A DNA stretch of 64,000 bases, from the NCBI RefSeq assembly GCF_000829455.1, contig NZ_JXAK01000002.1, positions 168,900-232,899 of the forward strand. The letters are read 5' to 3'. A model generated the notes under the pieces. It had not been told where the DNA came from. It was given only the letters and a program-made list of their open reading frames with translations, and did not search any database. Positions 1-7,129 of the stretch are shown in pieces; the first letter of the stretch is position 1, and the number at the start of each line of letters is the position of its first letter. The translations under genes were made by a program, and so were the position numbers. Origin of the DNA: Gordoniibacillus kamchatkensis (GTDB lineage Bacteria > Bacillota > Bacilli > Paenibacillales > NBRC-103111).

Positions 1-356
1 GACTCCGGGTAGCCGGCGATTACTTCGCGGCAAGCCAGGTACGCGGCATCGAGAGCATGCACGGTCGATATCCAGTTCTCTTTATTGACAGCTGCTTCAA
101 ATTGGAACGTGCTGTCGTTATTATCGCCGACGGTTACGAACGTTTCTTTGCCGACAAAGTAATTCAGCCATTTTTTGTTCCAGTAAGTCAAATGAACGAC
201 TAGCTGCCAGATCGAATGGCTGGAATCGTCTTTGCGCCAGGCCGCCTGCTCCGCCGTCAACCCCTGGACCGCTTCGGCAAACGGGGGAAACCAGCTCGGA
301 TCGTTGTGGCAAGCGGCAAGCTGATCGAGCAACACATCCTTCTTGGAAAAATACAC
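1..356 (-). CDS. DinB-like protein, N-terminal part (gene runs off the window)
   Basis: The first 118 residues are read from a GTG at 354-356, placed about six bases after an AAGGAGA ribosome site. The frame stays open to base 1, so the C-terminus lies outside the window. The stretch SIWQLVVHLTYWNKKWL has the tryptophan-plus-histidine pattern of the first metal-binding helix of the DinB/YfiT four-helix-bundle superfamily. Such proteins are small cytoplasmic metal-binding proteins, some of which act in thiol transfer or the damage response. The substrate cannot be told from this fragment. It is transcribed away from the small gene at 547. Confidence 0.65.
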   Translation of the reverse strand, partial: MYFSKKDVLLDQLAACHNDPSWFPPFAEAVQGLTAEQAAWRKDDSSHSIWQLVVHLTYWNKKWLNYFVGKETFVTVGDNNDSTFQFEAAVNKENWISTVHALDAAYLACREVIAGYPE

Positions 357-546
357 GCCATCTCTCCTTCGACATTTAGAAGTTGAGCACCTTGGCGGCC
401 AAAACTGCCAAACGGCTCGATAATTGCATTATAATCCAGGGCTATTTAACCGATTCGGTAAAAAATAGCTGATAGCAATAAATTCATATGTTCGTCTTGC
501 TTTTGAGGAGGTGGAACTGTGTGAGGATCGAAGGAGGGGCGAATCG

Positions 547-747
547 ATGCCGACCTATGATTTTCAAGTGAATTCCGTTGACGGCATGCCGGTGGAATTG
601 CCAGCCTTTCGCGTAAACGCACAATGCGCATGCAATAGCCGGATTCAAAACGACGACGAACCGCACGATAAAGAGCCGGCCGTCGAATCGCTGCCGCAAA
701 TGCTGCAAGCGCGCCGATCCCGGCTAGCTCCGAGTTTCGGATGGTGA
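547..747 (+). CDS. small protein with a glutathione-peroxidase-like N-terminus (possible remnant)
   Basis: A 66-residue frame starts at an ATG preceded by GAAGGAGG. Its first 22 residues (MPTYDFQVNSVDGMPVELPA and on) closely resemble the start of bacterial glutathione peroxidases (type MxxYDFxVxxxDGxxVxLxxY). The expected GKVLLIVNxASKCG segment with the catalytic cysteine is missing. Only VNAQCAC remains where the active site would be, and the rest is unlike the family. It is either a collapsed peroxidase gene or an unrelated small protein with a chance likeness. I favour a remnant but with low confidence. Confidence 0.35.
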   Translation: MPTYDFQVNSVDGMPVELPAFRVNAQCACNSRIQNDDEPHDKEPAVESLPQMLQARRSRLAPSFGW

Positions 748-775
748 GGAATGAAGCTCTGCATAAAAGCTTATC

Positions 776-1345
776 TTACTTTCGCGAACCGCCGCCGCGC
801 AAGCCGTCGCAGACGATCTCCGTCATTCGGCGCAACACGCCGCTTTCCCCGGCATACTGAGTTTTCGCCAGCAGGATGCCGGACAAAAGCGCCAGAAGCT
901 CGGCGACGCCGATGTCGCTGCGCACCGCACCGGCTTGCTGGGCGCGGGAAAGAAGCTTGTTAATCGCATCGTAAAGCTCCTGCTTGGCATCCGGGTCGGT
1001 GCAATCGAACTTGACGCCGCTGCTTGCCAAATCGTCCGCCAGCGCCTTGTTCATGACGGAGGCCTCGACCATATGATGAATGAAGCCGAATAACGCTTCG
1101 CCCGGGTTCTCATGATCCAGCAGCGAAGCGGATTTCTCGATAAGGCGCTGCTTGTGGCTGGAGACGACAGCCTCAAACAGCGCTTCTTTCGTCGGAAAAT
1201 GGCGATATACCGTACCGACACCGACCCCGGCACGGCTGGCGATCTCGTCGATCTGAACCGAAAGCCCTTCGCTCGCGAACGCCGCTTGCGCGACTTCGAG
1301 CAGCCGTTCCCTGTTCCGCCGGGCATCCGCCCGCAGCTTGGTCAT
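776..1345 (-). CDS. TetR/AcrR family transcriptional repressor
   Basis: A 189-residue protein starting MTKLRADARRNRERLL. An upstream in-frame start would add eight residues. Residues about 8-55 form the TetR helix-turn-helix, with the typical IASRAGVGVGTVYRHFPTKEALF recognition region. The rest is a helical ligand-binding and dimer domain of the SbtR-like type. It lies 78 bases downstream of the SnoaL-like gene on the same strand and is probably co-transcribed from the promoter at 1942-1971. Two 16-bp palindromes in that promoter are its likely operators, which would give self-repression relieved by an unknown small molecule. Confidence 0.9.
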   Translation of the reverse strand: MTKLRADARRNRERLLEVAQAAFASEGLSVQIDEIASRAGVGVGTVYRHFPTKEALFEAVVSSHKQRLIEKSASLLDHENPGEALFGFIHHMVEASVMNKALADDLASSGVKFDCTDPDAKQELYDAINKLLSRAQQAGAVRSDIGVAELLALLSGILLAKTQYAGESGVLRRMTEIVCDGLRGGGSRK

Positions 1346-1423
1346 GATGCAACACGCCCCTTTTCCCATGATTGTACGGGAAAAGGCTGCGCATTGACAA
1401 GCGGAGCTGCCGCTTACGGAAAA

Positions 1424-1877
1424 TTAGTCGGCACGGATCCGTTCAAGAAGCTCCGGCGCGTTGCCTAAAGACTCGGCAACGGCGAGCGGATTGCTGTAAT
1501 CGCGGGACAATGCGATAAGCCCGTCTGTGATCCTCATCACCATAATATACGAGTGCGTGAAATGGCGCTCCGTCGCAAGCACTTTTCCGTGCAGCTCGTA
1601 TTCGACAATGATCACCTCCGGATCTGCTGTCTCGTGAATCGCGACCGAATCCGTTTTGTACAGCTGTATCAATTCCCCGGCAAGCTTCGACCGGCCGGTG
1701 ATTGTCCCTTCCCGCGAATCGGCGCGGCACGCCGGGCGGTGCAAAAGGCATCTCGATGACGGCATCCGGCGCGTAAAGATCGGCGAGCTCTACCAGCGGG
1801 CTGTTTACCGACATGCTCAAAAATCGTTCGACGACCTGACGCGGATTTAACATTTGGGGGGCTGTCTGTTCTGACAT
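1424..1877 (-). pseudogene. SnoaL/NTF2-like protein, frameshifted
   Basis: About 150 residues are encoded in two frames. The first half (MSEQTAPQMLNPRQVVERFL to AGRD) and the second half (TITGRSKLAGELIQLYKTD to ELLERIRAD) join as one SnoaL-like alpha+beta cone-fold protein of the usual length. The break lies near 1704-1714 at a short G run (C run on the plus strand), consistent with one extra base or two missing bases. Start: ATG at 1875-1877 after GAGGAGAG. SnoaL-like proteins are small cytoplasmic ligand-binding or isomerase-type folds. The function here is unknown, but it is the first gene of the TetR-controlled unit and may act on the compound the repressor senses. May be intact in the organism if the break is a sequencing error. 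Confidence 0.7.
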
Positions 1878-1919
1878 GGATCGGATCTCTCCTCGCAATG
1901 GATGGTAACCTCCGATAAT

Positions 1920-1963
1920 CGGAACAATGGTTCCGTTTAATATTATACGGAACTATGGTTCCG
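1920..1963. promoter_or_regulatory. pair of TetR-type operators
   Basis: Two copies of the palindrome CGGAACNATGGTTCCG lie at 1920-1935 and 1948-1963, with centres 28 bp apart. The upstream copy fills the -35/-10 spacer and the other covers the likely transcription start. This is the standard arrangement for a TetR repressor that blocks polymerase, and the tetR gene is in the same unit. Confidence 0.7.
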
Positions 1964-1971
1964 TTTGTCAA
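1942..1971 (-). promoter_or_regulatory. sigma-A type promoter of the SnoaL-tetR unit
   Basis: Read on the minus strand: TTGACA (1966-1971), an 18-bp spacer, then TATAAT (1942-1947). Both hexamers match consensus exactly. It faces the SnoaL-like gene. Confidence 0.75.
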
Positions 1972-1984
1972 TGCGCGTAGCGTA

Positions 1985-2020
1985 GCAAAAAAGCTCAACC
2001 GGAGCAGACCGATTGAGCTT
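1985..2020 (-). terminator. Rho-independent terminator of the zinc-ribbon gene
   Basis: On the minus strand AAGCTCAAtCGG pairs with CCGgTTGAGCTT around a short loop and is followed by a T run. It lies 30 bases past the stop of the gene at 2051-2224 and directly upstream of the SnoaL promoter. Confidence 0.7.
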
Positions 2021-2050
2021 TGCACATGGCGTTTTTGATCTAAAACGTGT

Positions 2051-2224
2051 TCATTTCTCCGTATCCCGCGGTTCGCACCATAGTCCTCCGGGATCGCTGG
2101 TGCTGTCCCCGCAGCAGCCGTTCCACTGCCCGCAGTTAAAGCATTTCCATTTGGCGAACCACCATTTCATGCGGAAGCCGCATATCGGGCATTGCGGGAT
2201 TTCGTTCGCTTCTCTCGGTTCCAT
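2051..2224 (-). CDS. small zinc-ribbon protein (57 residues)
   Basis: A short frame starting MEPREANEIPQCPICGF. Two CxxC knuckles (residues 12-15, CPIC, and 28-31, CFNC) form a classic zinc ribbon. Further cysteines follow at 37, 38 and 50. The start has GGAG six bases upstream, and a terminator follows the stop. The rich W/K/R content between the knuckles would fit nucleic-acid or protein contact. No family name can be given. It is short enough to be missed by length-filtered gene finding. Confidence 0.6.
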   Translation of the reverse strand: MEPREANEIPQCPICGFRMKWWFAKWKCFNCGQWNGCCGDSTSDPGGLWCEPRDTEK

Positions 2225-2413
2225 ATGTCACTCCGTTATATAAGTTGGTCTGAAGACTCCATGTACTTCGACAGCCGGATCGCCGTTTCCTGCAACAAAA
2301 TGGGGCCGTGCCCGGACTGTGCCGGCGGAACGGCCCATTTTCGCTAACGGTATGGCCTTTCATCGCATCACGTCATTGTATATAGAACAAAAATCTCCTG
2401 AGGGGGAAAACAT

Positions 2414-3220
2414 ATGGCTCAAGCACGATCGCAGAGCGCCGGACGAATCCGAAGAGCTCCTCGCATTGCGGATAAGTTCAATTTGAAAAAAGCGCACAGC
2501 GCCGGTTTCGGCTGGTCCTCGAGCAACTGGTCGGGATATGCGATAACGAAAAGGAAAGGGGCCATCAGCAGCGTCGCCGGGCGTTGGATCGTGCCGCGAG
2601 TCGGGGCGGCGGGGAGAACGAGCTATTCCTCGGCATGGATCGGGATCGACGGCTTTACCAACCATTCGCTCGTTCAAACCGGCACCGAGCATGATTTCGT
2701 TAACGGCACCGCCCGTTACTATGCATGGTGGGAAATACTTCCGGCGGCGGAAACGCGCATTCGTCTGCCGGTATCGCCCGGCGATCGGATGAGCGCCGCG
2801 ATCCGCAGTCTGGGGAGCGGCAAATGGTCGATCCGTTTGACGAACGAAACGCGCAAATGGACGTTCCGGACGATTCGATCGTATGCCGGTCCGCGGACGT
2901 CGGCCGAATGGATCGTCGAGGCTCCCAGCATTAACGGGCGCACCGCGGTACTGGCGAATTACGGGCGAATCGCCTTTCGCCAGTGCAGAGTGAACGGCAA
3001 AAGCCCGGACTTGCAGCGGTCAAACGGAGGCGTCATGAACCGGGGCAGCGTGCGGAAATCGACCCCGTCCGCGCCGAATAGCCGGGGAGACGGCTTCAAC
3101 GTCGCTTATGGAGGCGCGACTCCGCCGGCACCGGCCGCAGCGCGGAAGCGGAACACGAAAGCTGCGCTGAATGCCGCCAAACCGCTTCGTCATGCCGGAA
3201 GTAGAAGGGCACGGTCTTAG
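2414..3220 (+). CDS. peptidase G1 (eqolisin) family glutamic endopeptidase
   Basis: 268 residues, ATG preceded by GAGGGGG. Residues about 35-190 match the G1 peptidase fold: SSNWSGYAI (37-44), GRWIVPRV, then SAWIGIDGFTNHSLVQTG with the presumed catalytic glutamine at 88, and SAEWIVEAPSI (163-173), the segment that carries the catalytic glutamate. G1 enzymes cleave proteins at acid pH and were first known from fungi. Bacterial members are usually secreted, yet no signal peptide is visible here. The N-terminus is basic (RRAPR) and the last 70 residues are a Pro/Ala/Arg-rich tail that could bind a polyanion or cell surface. Stand-alone gene. Confidence 0.8.
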   Translation: MAQARSQSAGRIRRAPRIADKFNLKKAHSAGFGWSSSNWSGYAITKRKGAISSVAGRWIVPRVGAAGRTSYSSAWIGIDGFTNHSLVQTGTEHDFVNGTARYYAWWEILPAAETRIRLPVSPGDRMSAAIRSLGSGKWSIRLTNETRKWTFRTIRSYAGPRTSAEWIVEAPSINGRTAVLANYGRIAFRQCRVNGKSPDLQRSNGGVMNRGSVRKSTPSAPNSRGDGFNVAYGGATPPAPAAARKRNTKAALNAAKPLRHAGSRRARS

Positions 3221-3259
3221 TCCGGCACGGAGGGGCCGCCCCTGCCTATTACGCCGAAG

Positions 3260-3868
3260 TTATGGCGATTCATGAGTTAAGTGGCATGTCGAAGCAAACC
3301 GGTCCAATTGAAATTGCTCCCCAACATAGAGCAGCTTGGTGATCGAGCATTCGGGCACGAGCTCGCTCTGTGCGGCGGCAAAATGCGGATGCCACGCCTC
3401 CAGCCGCTCCTCCGGGATTTCATTCAGCAAAAAGTCGGTAATGAGCCCGCCATGCGTCACGAGTACGGCTTCGCTGCCCGGGTGTGCCGCCGATAGTTGT
3501 TTCATGAGCGAACAGAGCCGCTTGCCGGCTTGCCTTGCCGAATCGCCGACCGGCGGCACATAATCCCGCTCGCGCGTACACCGGTCCCACATCGCCACGA
3601 ATTCGTCGAAGCTTTGTCCGGGCAAGTCGCCCCAATTGGCGCGTTCCCGCAAGCGCCGCTCTACAGCAAGGGTCAGACCGCATTCCAGCGCGATCCGCTC
3701 TGCGGTCTCCCGGGCTCTCCGAAGCGGGCTCGTATAGATCGCCCGAATCGGCATCCTCCGGAAATACGATGCCGTTGCTTGCGCCTGCAGCACGCCTGCG
3801 GGGGAAAGCGGCGCGTCTCCGGCCACTTTTTCTTTCACACCGTGCCTGACCAAATAAAAAGTCGTCAT
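3260..3868 (-). CDS. histidine phosphatase superfamily protein
   Basis: 202 residues starting MTTFYLVRHG, with AAGGAGCG upstream of the ATG. It has the RHG catalytic motif (His9, phospho-acceptor), the TSPLRRARETAE motif at 46-57 and the second histidine in VLVTHGG (His139). Length and motif order are those of the small phosphoglycerate-mutase-like phosphatases (CobC/GpmB/PhoE type). The substrate cannot be told from sequence. Convergent with the glutamic peptidase gene. Confidence 0.88.
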   Translation of the reverse strand: MTTFYLVRHGVKEKVAGDAPLSPAGVLQAQATASYFRRMPIRAIYTSPLRRARETAERIALECGLTLAVERRLRERANWGDLPGQSFDEFVAMWDRCTRERDYVPPVGDSARQAGKRLCSLMKQLSAAHPGSEAVLVTHGGLITDFLLNEIPEERLEAWHPHFAAAQSELVPECSITKLLYVGEQFQLDRFASTCHLTHESP

Positions 3869-4033
3869 GATTAGCGCTCCTTAGCAAAAATAAATTTTAT
3901 AATCATTAAATTAGATATATATCTAATAATTCCTCTTAAAAAGTACCCCGCAACGGATGCCTTACACACCGATTCGAGCAATTCGACGTTCGGACGAAAC
4001 TCCCAAACCCAAACAAAACAAGGACCAACCGGA

Positions 4034-4192
4034 TTCGCGAGCGAGAAGGCCAAATCATTGCTGCTGCTGACGGAAGAGCCGATGAAAGCGATCGCGGCCG
4101 CCTGCGGCTTTGCCGATGAATTTCATTTCAGTAAAATGTTCCGGTCATGGAACGACGTTTCGCCGGCCCGGTTTAGAGCTTTGTATAAATAA
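4034..4192 (+). pseudogene. C-terminal scrap of an AraC-family regulator
   Basis: An open stretch ending in TAA encodes SEKAKSLLLLTEEPMKAIAA, then CGFADEFHFSKMFRSWNDVS and PARFRALYK. This is the second helix-turn-helix of an AraC DNA-binding domain. There is no start, no first HTH and no sensor domain upstream. It is a decayed gene end of about 53 codons. The rest of 3869-4309 holds only AT-rich sequence and the promoter of the next gene. Confidence 0.65.
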
Positions 4193-4203
4193 CTCCCGCA
4201 AAG

Positions 4204-4232
4204 TTGACAACACAACATCAACATAATAATAT
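4204..4232 (+). promoter_or_regulatory. putative sigma-A promoter of the MBL-fold gene
   Basis: TTGACA (4204-4209), 17-bp spacer, TAATAT (4227-4232), about 78 bases upstream of the ATG at 4310 in an AT-rich stretch. Confidence 0.5.
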
Positions 4233-4309
4233 ATTTTTACGTATAAAATAAATATCATGAAGTCATTACCGAGACGATTAACATTACTATTGCAAAGGAG
4301 CCCGTTCGC

Positions 4310-4969
4310 ATGGAGATATGGAATGGAGTTCATATGCTTGAGCTGGATTTTTACGGGAATATCGTTCACCCTACCCTTATATGGGATCAGGAAGCGGCAG
4401 TGCTGATCGACACCGGGTTTCCGGGGCAAATGGACGACTTGCGTGCAGCTATGCAAAGGGCCGGTGTGCCGTTCGGCAAACTGAAAGCAGTCATTTTGAC
4501 GCACCAGGATCTGGATCATATCGGCAATTTGCCCGAAATTTTGCGGGAGTGCGGGGCTAACATTCAAGTATACGCGCACGAGCTGGATAGGCCATATATC
4601 CAAGGAGAACTGCCGCTATTGAAAGACAGTCACATCGAGAATCCGCCCAAAGGCAGAGTGGACGTTACGTTGGCAGACGGCCAGGAGCTGCCGTATTGCG
4701 ACGGAATTCGCGTCATCCATACTCCCGGGCACACTCCCGGCCATATTAGCCTGTATGTGAAACGAAGCAAAACTCTCGTTGCCGGCGATTCGATGTACAG
4801 CGTAAACGGGAGACTCGGAGGCATTCACGAACCGACGACACCGGATATGGAGGAAGCGAGACGTTCTTTGCACAAGTATACGGCTCTCGACATCGAATCC
4901 GTCATTTGTTACCACGGTGGATTATCCACTGGAAATGTGAAGGACCAAATTCGCACGATAGCCCGGTAA
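4310..4969 (+). CDS. MBL-fold metallo-hydrolase
   Basis: 219 residues, ATG after AAAGGAG. Signature THQDLDH at 64-70 (HxxxDH variant of the HxHxDH zinc motif), a downstream HTPGHTPGH at 137-145 and AGD at 158-160 supply the metal ligands of the metallo-beta-lactamase fold. The first histidine of HxHxDH is replaced by glutamine-aspartate spacing (H-Q-D), as in many lactonase and glyoxalase-II-like members. Cytoplasmic; substrate unknown (lactone, thioester or phosphoester hydrolysis are all possible). Own promoter at 4204. Confidence 0.85.
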   Translation: MEIWNGVHMLELDFYGNIVHPTLIWDQEAAVLIDTGFPGQMDDLRAAMQRAGVPFGKLKAVILTHQDLDHIGNLPEILRECGANIQVYAHELDRPYIQGELPLLKDSHIENPPKGRVDVTLADGQELPYCDGIRVIHTPGHTPGHISLYVKRSKTLVAGDSMYSVNGRLGGIHEPTTPDMEEARRSLHKYTALDIESVICYHGGLSTGNVKDQIRTIAR

Positions 4970-5184
4970 ATGCAGGCGATCGGGCAGTCGACCGACTGCC
5001 CATCGTCACCCTCGCCTGCGGTAGCCGCCTTGCCGCATTCCCCTCTCCTGCCGGGCGCCTTCGCGCCCCGTCCCGCCACCTTTCGTAAAATAGTGAAAGA
5101 AATCGGAAATCTCTCTGCTACAAGCGCCCCGTTCGGACTTTTATACTTAACGGTATACCGTATTTCCGAACGCGAGGTGTTCTT

Positions 5185-6216
5185 GTGACAACGACGAATC
5201 ATTCACAGCAACAAGCCGTCCCGCTCGCGCCGTCCGAAGCTGCCGAGGTGACCGGCCGCGCGCCAGCCGGGCAGCAGCTCCGCCCGGGGCCCCGCCCGAA
5301 GCCGCAAACGGCCTTTCGTCGGGCGCTGTCCCGCTACAATGCGCCATTCGCCGGCTTCCTGTTCATATCCCCGTGGCTGATCGGGTTCTTGCTGCTGCAG
5401 CTGTGGCCCATTATCCAATCGTTCTACTTGTCGTTCACCGATTACAACCTGCTCGACCAGGCACATTGGATCGGCACGAAAAACTTCCGCCAAATCGCCC
5501 ACGACCGGCTGTTCTTCAACTCGCTCAAGGTGACGTTCACCTATGTGCTCACGTCCGTGCCGCTCAAGCTGGCCGTGGCGCTGCTCGTAGCGATGCTGCT
5601 GAACCGGGCGGTGCGCGGCATCTCCATATATCGCACGCTCATTTATCTCCCGTCGCTGATCGGGGGCAGCATCGCGGTAGCCGTGCTGTGGCGCAACATT
5701 TTCGGGCTGGACGGGTTCATCAACAAAATCGTGCCGCTGCTGGGCATCGCGCCCAAAAACTGGATCGGCACGCCGACGACGGCGCTCGCTACGCTCGTCA
5801 TTTTGACGGCGTGGCAGTTCGGCTCGGCGATGATCATTTTCCTGGCGGGGCTGAAGCAAATTCCGGCCGAGCTGTACGAGGCGTCCTCGGTTGACGGGGC
5901 GTCCAAGCTGCGGCAGTTTGTCACGATCACGTTGCCGATGCTGTCGCCGGTTATTTTGTTCAACGTCGTTATGGGCGTCATCAACGCGTTCCAGACGTTC
6001 ACCTCGGCGTTCATCATCACGAACGGCGGACCGGTCAATTCGACGGAAGTATACGCCCTGTTCCTGTACAAAAAAGCGTTCGGCACGTTCGAGATGGGCT
6101 ACGCCTCGGCGCTGGCTTGGATTTTGCTCGTCATTGTGGCGATCGCCACGTCGATCAATTTCATCGTCTCCAAGTACTGGGTGTTCTACGAATCGGAAGG
6201 AGGGGCCGCGAAATGA
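5185..6216 (+). CDS. carbohydrate ABC transporter permease, MalF/UgpA-like (cluster A)
   Basis: 343 residues from a GTG with AGGTG upstream. A hydrophilic tail of about 50 residues precedes six predicted membrane spans. The EAA loop that docks the ATPase is seen as YEASSVDGASKLRQFVTITL around residues 232-251. This is a CUT1-family inner permease subunit, which forms the channel with the gene that overlaps it by four bases at 6213. It belongs with the kinase, regulator and binding protein that follow. Substrate unknown, most likely an oligosaccharide. Confidence 0.93.
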   Translation: MTTTNHSQQQAVPLAPSEAAEVTGRAPAGQQLRPGPRPKPQTAFRRALSRYNAPFAGFLFISPWLIGFLLLQLWPIIQSFYLSFTDYNLLDQAHWIGTKNFRQIAHDRLFFNSLKVTFTYVLTSVPLKLAVALLVAMLLNRAVRGISIYRTLIYLPSLIGGSIAVAVLWRNIFGLDGFINKIVPLLGIAPKNWIGTPTTALATLVILTAWQFGSAMIIFLAGLKQIPAELYEASSVDGASKLRQFVTITLPMLSPVILFNVVMGVINAFQTFTSAFIITNGGPVNSTEVYALFLYKKAFGTFEMGYASALAWILLVIVAIATSINFIVSKYWVFYESEGGAAK

Positions 6217-7061
6217 CGAAAAGAAGCCGTCTCCGCTTCGGCGCCTCGCCGATCGTGACTCACGCCGTGCTCATCGCGTTCAGCCTGCTCATGTTTTACC
6301 CGGTGCTGTGGTGGATTTTCGCCTCCTTCAAATCGACGCCCGAGCTGGCGCTGCCGACGCTGTGGCCGAAAGAGTGGCTGTGGCGCAACTATCCCGACGG
6401 CTGGAACGCGCTGCCGAAATATACGTTCACGTTCTTTTACCTGAACAGCTTCAAGCTGAACATCGCCACGACCGTATTGCACGTCTTATCCGCCAGCCTC
6501 GTGGCGTTCGGCTTCGCCCGGCTGACGTTCCCGCTTAAGAATGCGCTGTTCTCGCTGCTGCTGCTGACGATCATGCTGCCGTCGCAAGTGACGCTCATTC
6601 CGCAGTACGCCATGTTTCACTCGCTGAACTGGATCAATACGTACTTGCCGTTCATCGTGCCGGCGGCGATGGGCGGGGCGTTCTTCATTTTCCTGCTCGT
6701 CCAGTTCATTCGCGGCATCCCGCGCGAGCTCGACGAATCGGCCAAAATCGACGGCTGCTCGTGGCTGGGCATTTACTGGCGCATCGTGCTGCCCTTGACG
6801 AGGCCGGCGCTTGTTACGGTGACGATTTTCTCGTTCATCTGGGGCTGGGACGACTACTTCGGGCCGCTCATCTACCTCAATTCCGTGGACAAGTATACGG
6901 TCCCGCTCGCGCTGCGCATGTTCATTGATACGCAGTCGGCGGTAGCGTGGGGGCAGCTGCTGGCGATGTCGCTCGTGTCGGTGCTGCCGCCGGTGGCGAT
7001 TTTCTTCCTCGCCCAGAAGCATTTTGTGGAAGGCATTGCGACTACGGGATTGAAGGGCTAA
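6213..7061 (+). CDS. carbohydrate ABC transporter permease, MalG/UgpE-like (cluster A)
   Basis: 282 residues starting MTKRSRLRFG, ATGA overlap with the previous stop, so translation is coupled. Six membrane spans and an EAA loop (ELDESAKIDGCSWLGIYWRI, then VLPL) place it in the CUT1 MalG group. The C-terminus HFVEGIATTGLKG is typical of this subunit. Together with the MalF-like partner it makes the membrane channel. The in-frame extension upstream to 6117 lies inside the preceding gene and is rejected. Confidence 0.93.
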   Translation: MTKRSRLRFGASPIVTHAVLIAFSLLMFYPVLWWIFASFKSTPELALPTLWPKEWLWRNYPDGWNALPKYTFTFFYLNSFKLNIATTVLHVLSASLVAFGFARLTFPLKNALFSLLLLTIMLPSQVTLIPQYAMFHSLNWINTYLPFIVPAAMGGAFFIFLLVQFIRGIPRELDESAKIDGCSWLGIYWRIVLPLTRPALVTVTIFSFIWGWDDYFGPLIYLNSVDKYTVPLALRMFIDTQSAVAWGQLLAMSLVSVLPPVAIFFLAQKHFVEGIATTGLKG

Positions 7062-7071
7062 ACTAAAGGAA

Positions 7072-7098
7072 AAAGGCCGAGGCTGTCGCTCGGCCTTT
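7072..7098 (+). terminator. hairpin after the cluster A permeases
   Basis: AAAGGCCGAG pairs with CTCGGCCTTT (7072-7081 with 7089-7098). The T run is short, so it may be a partial terminator that lowers read-through into the kinase gene. Confidence 0.55.
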
Positions 7099-7129
7099 AT
7101 GCACATCTAAGACATGGCAGGCGAAGCGA

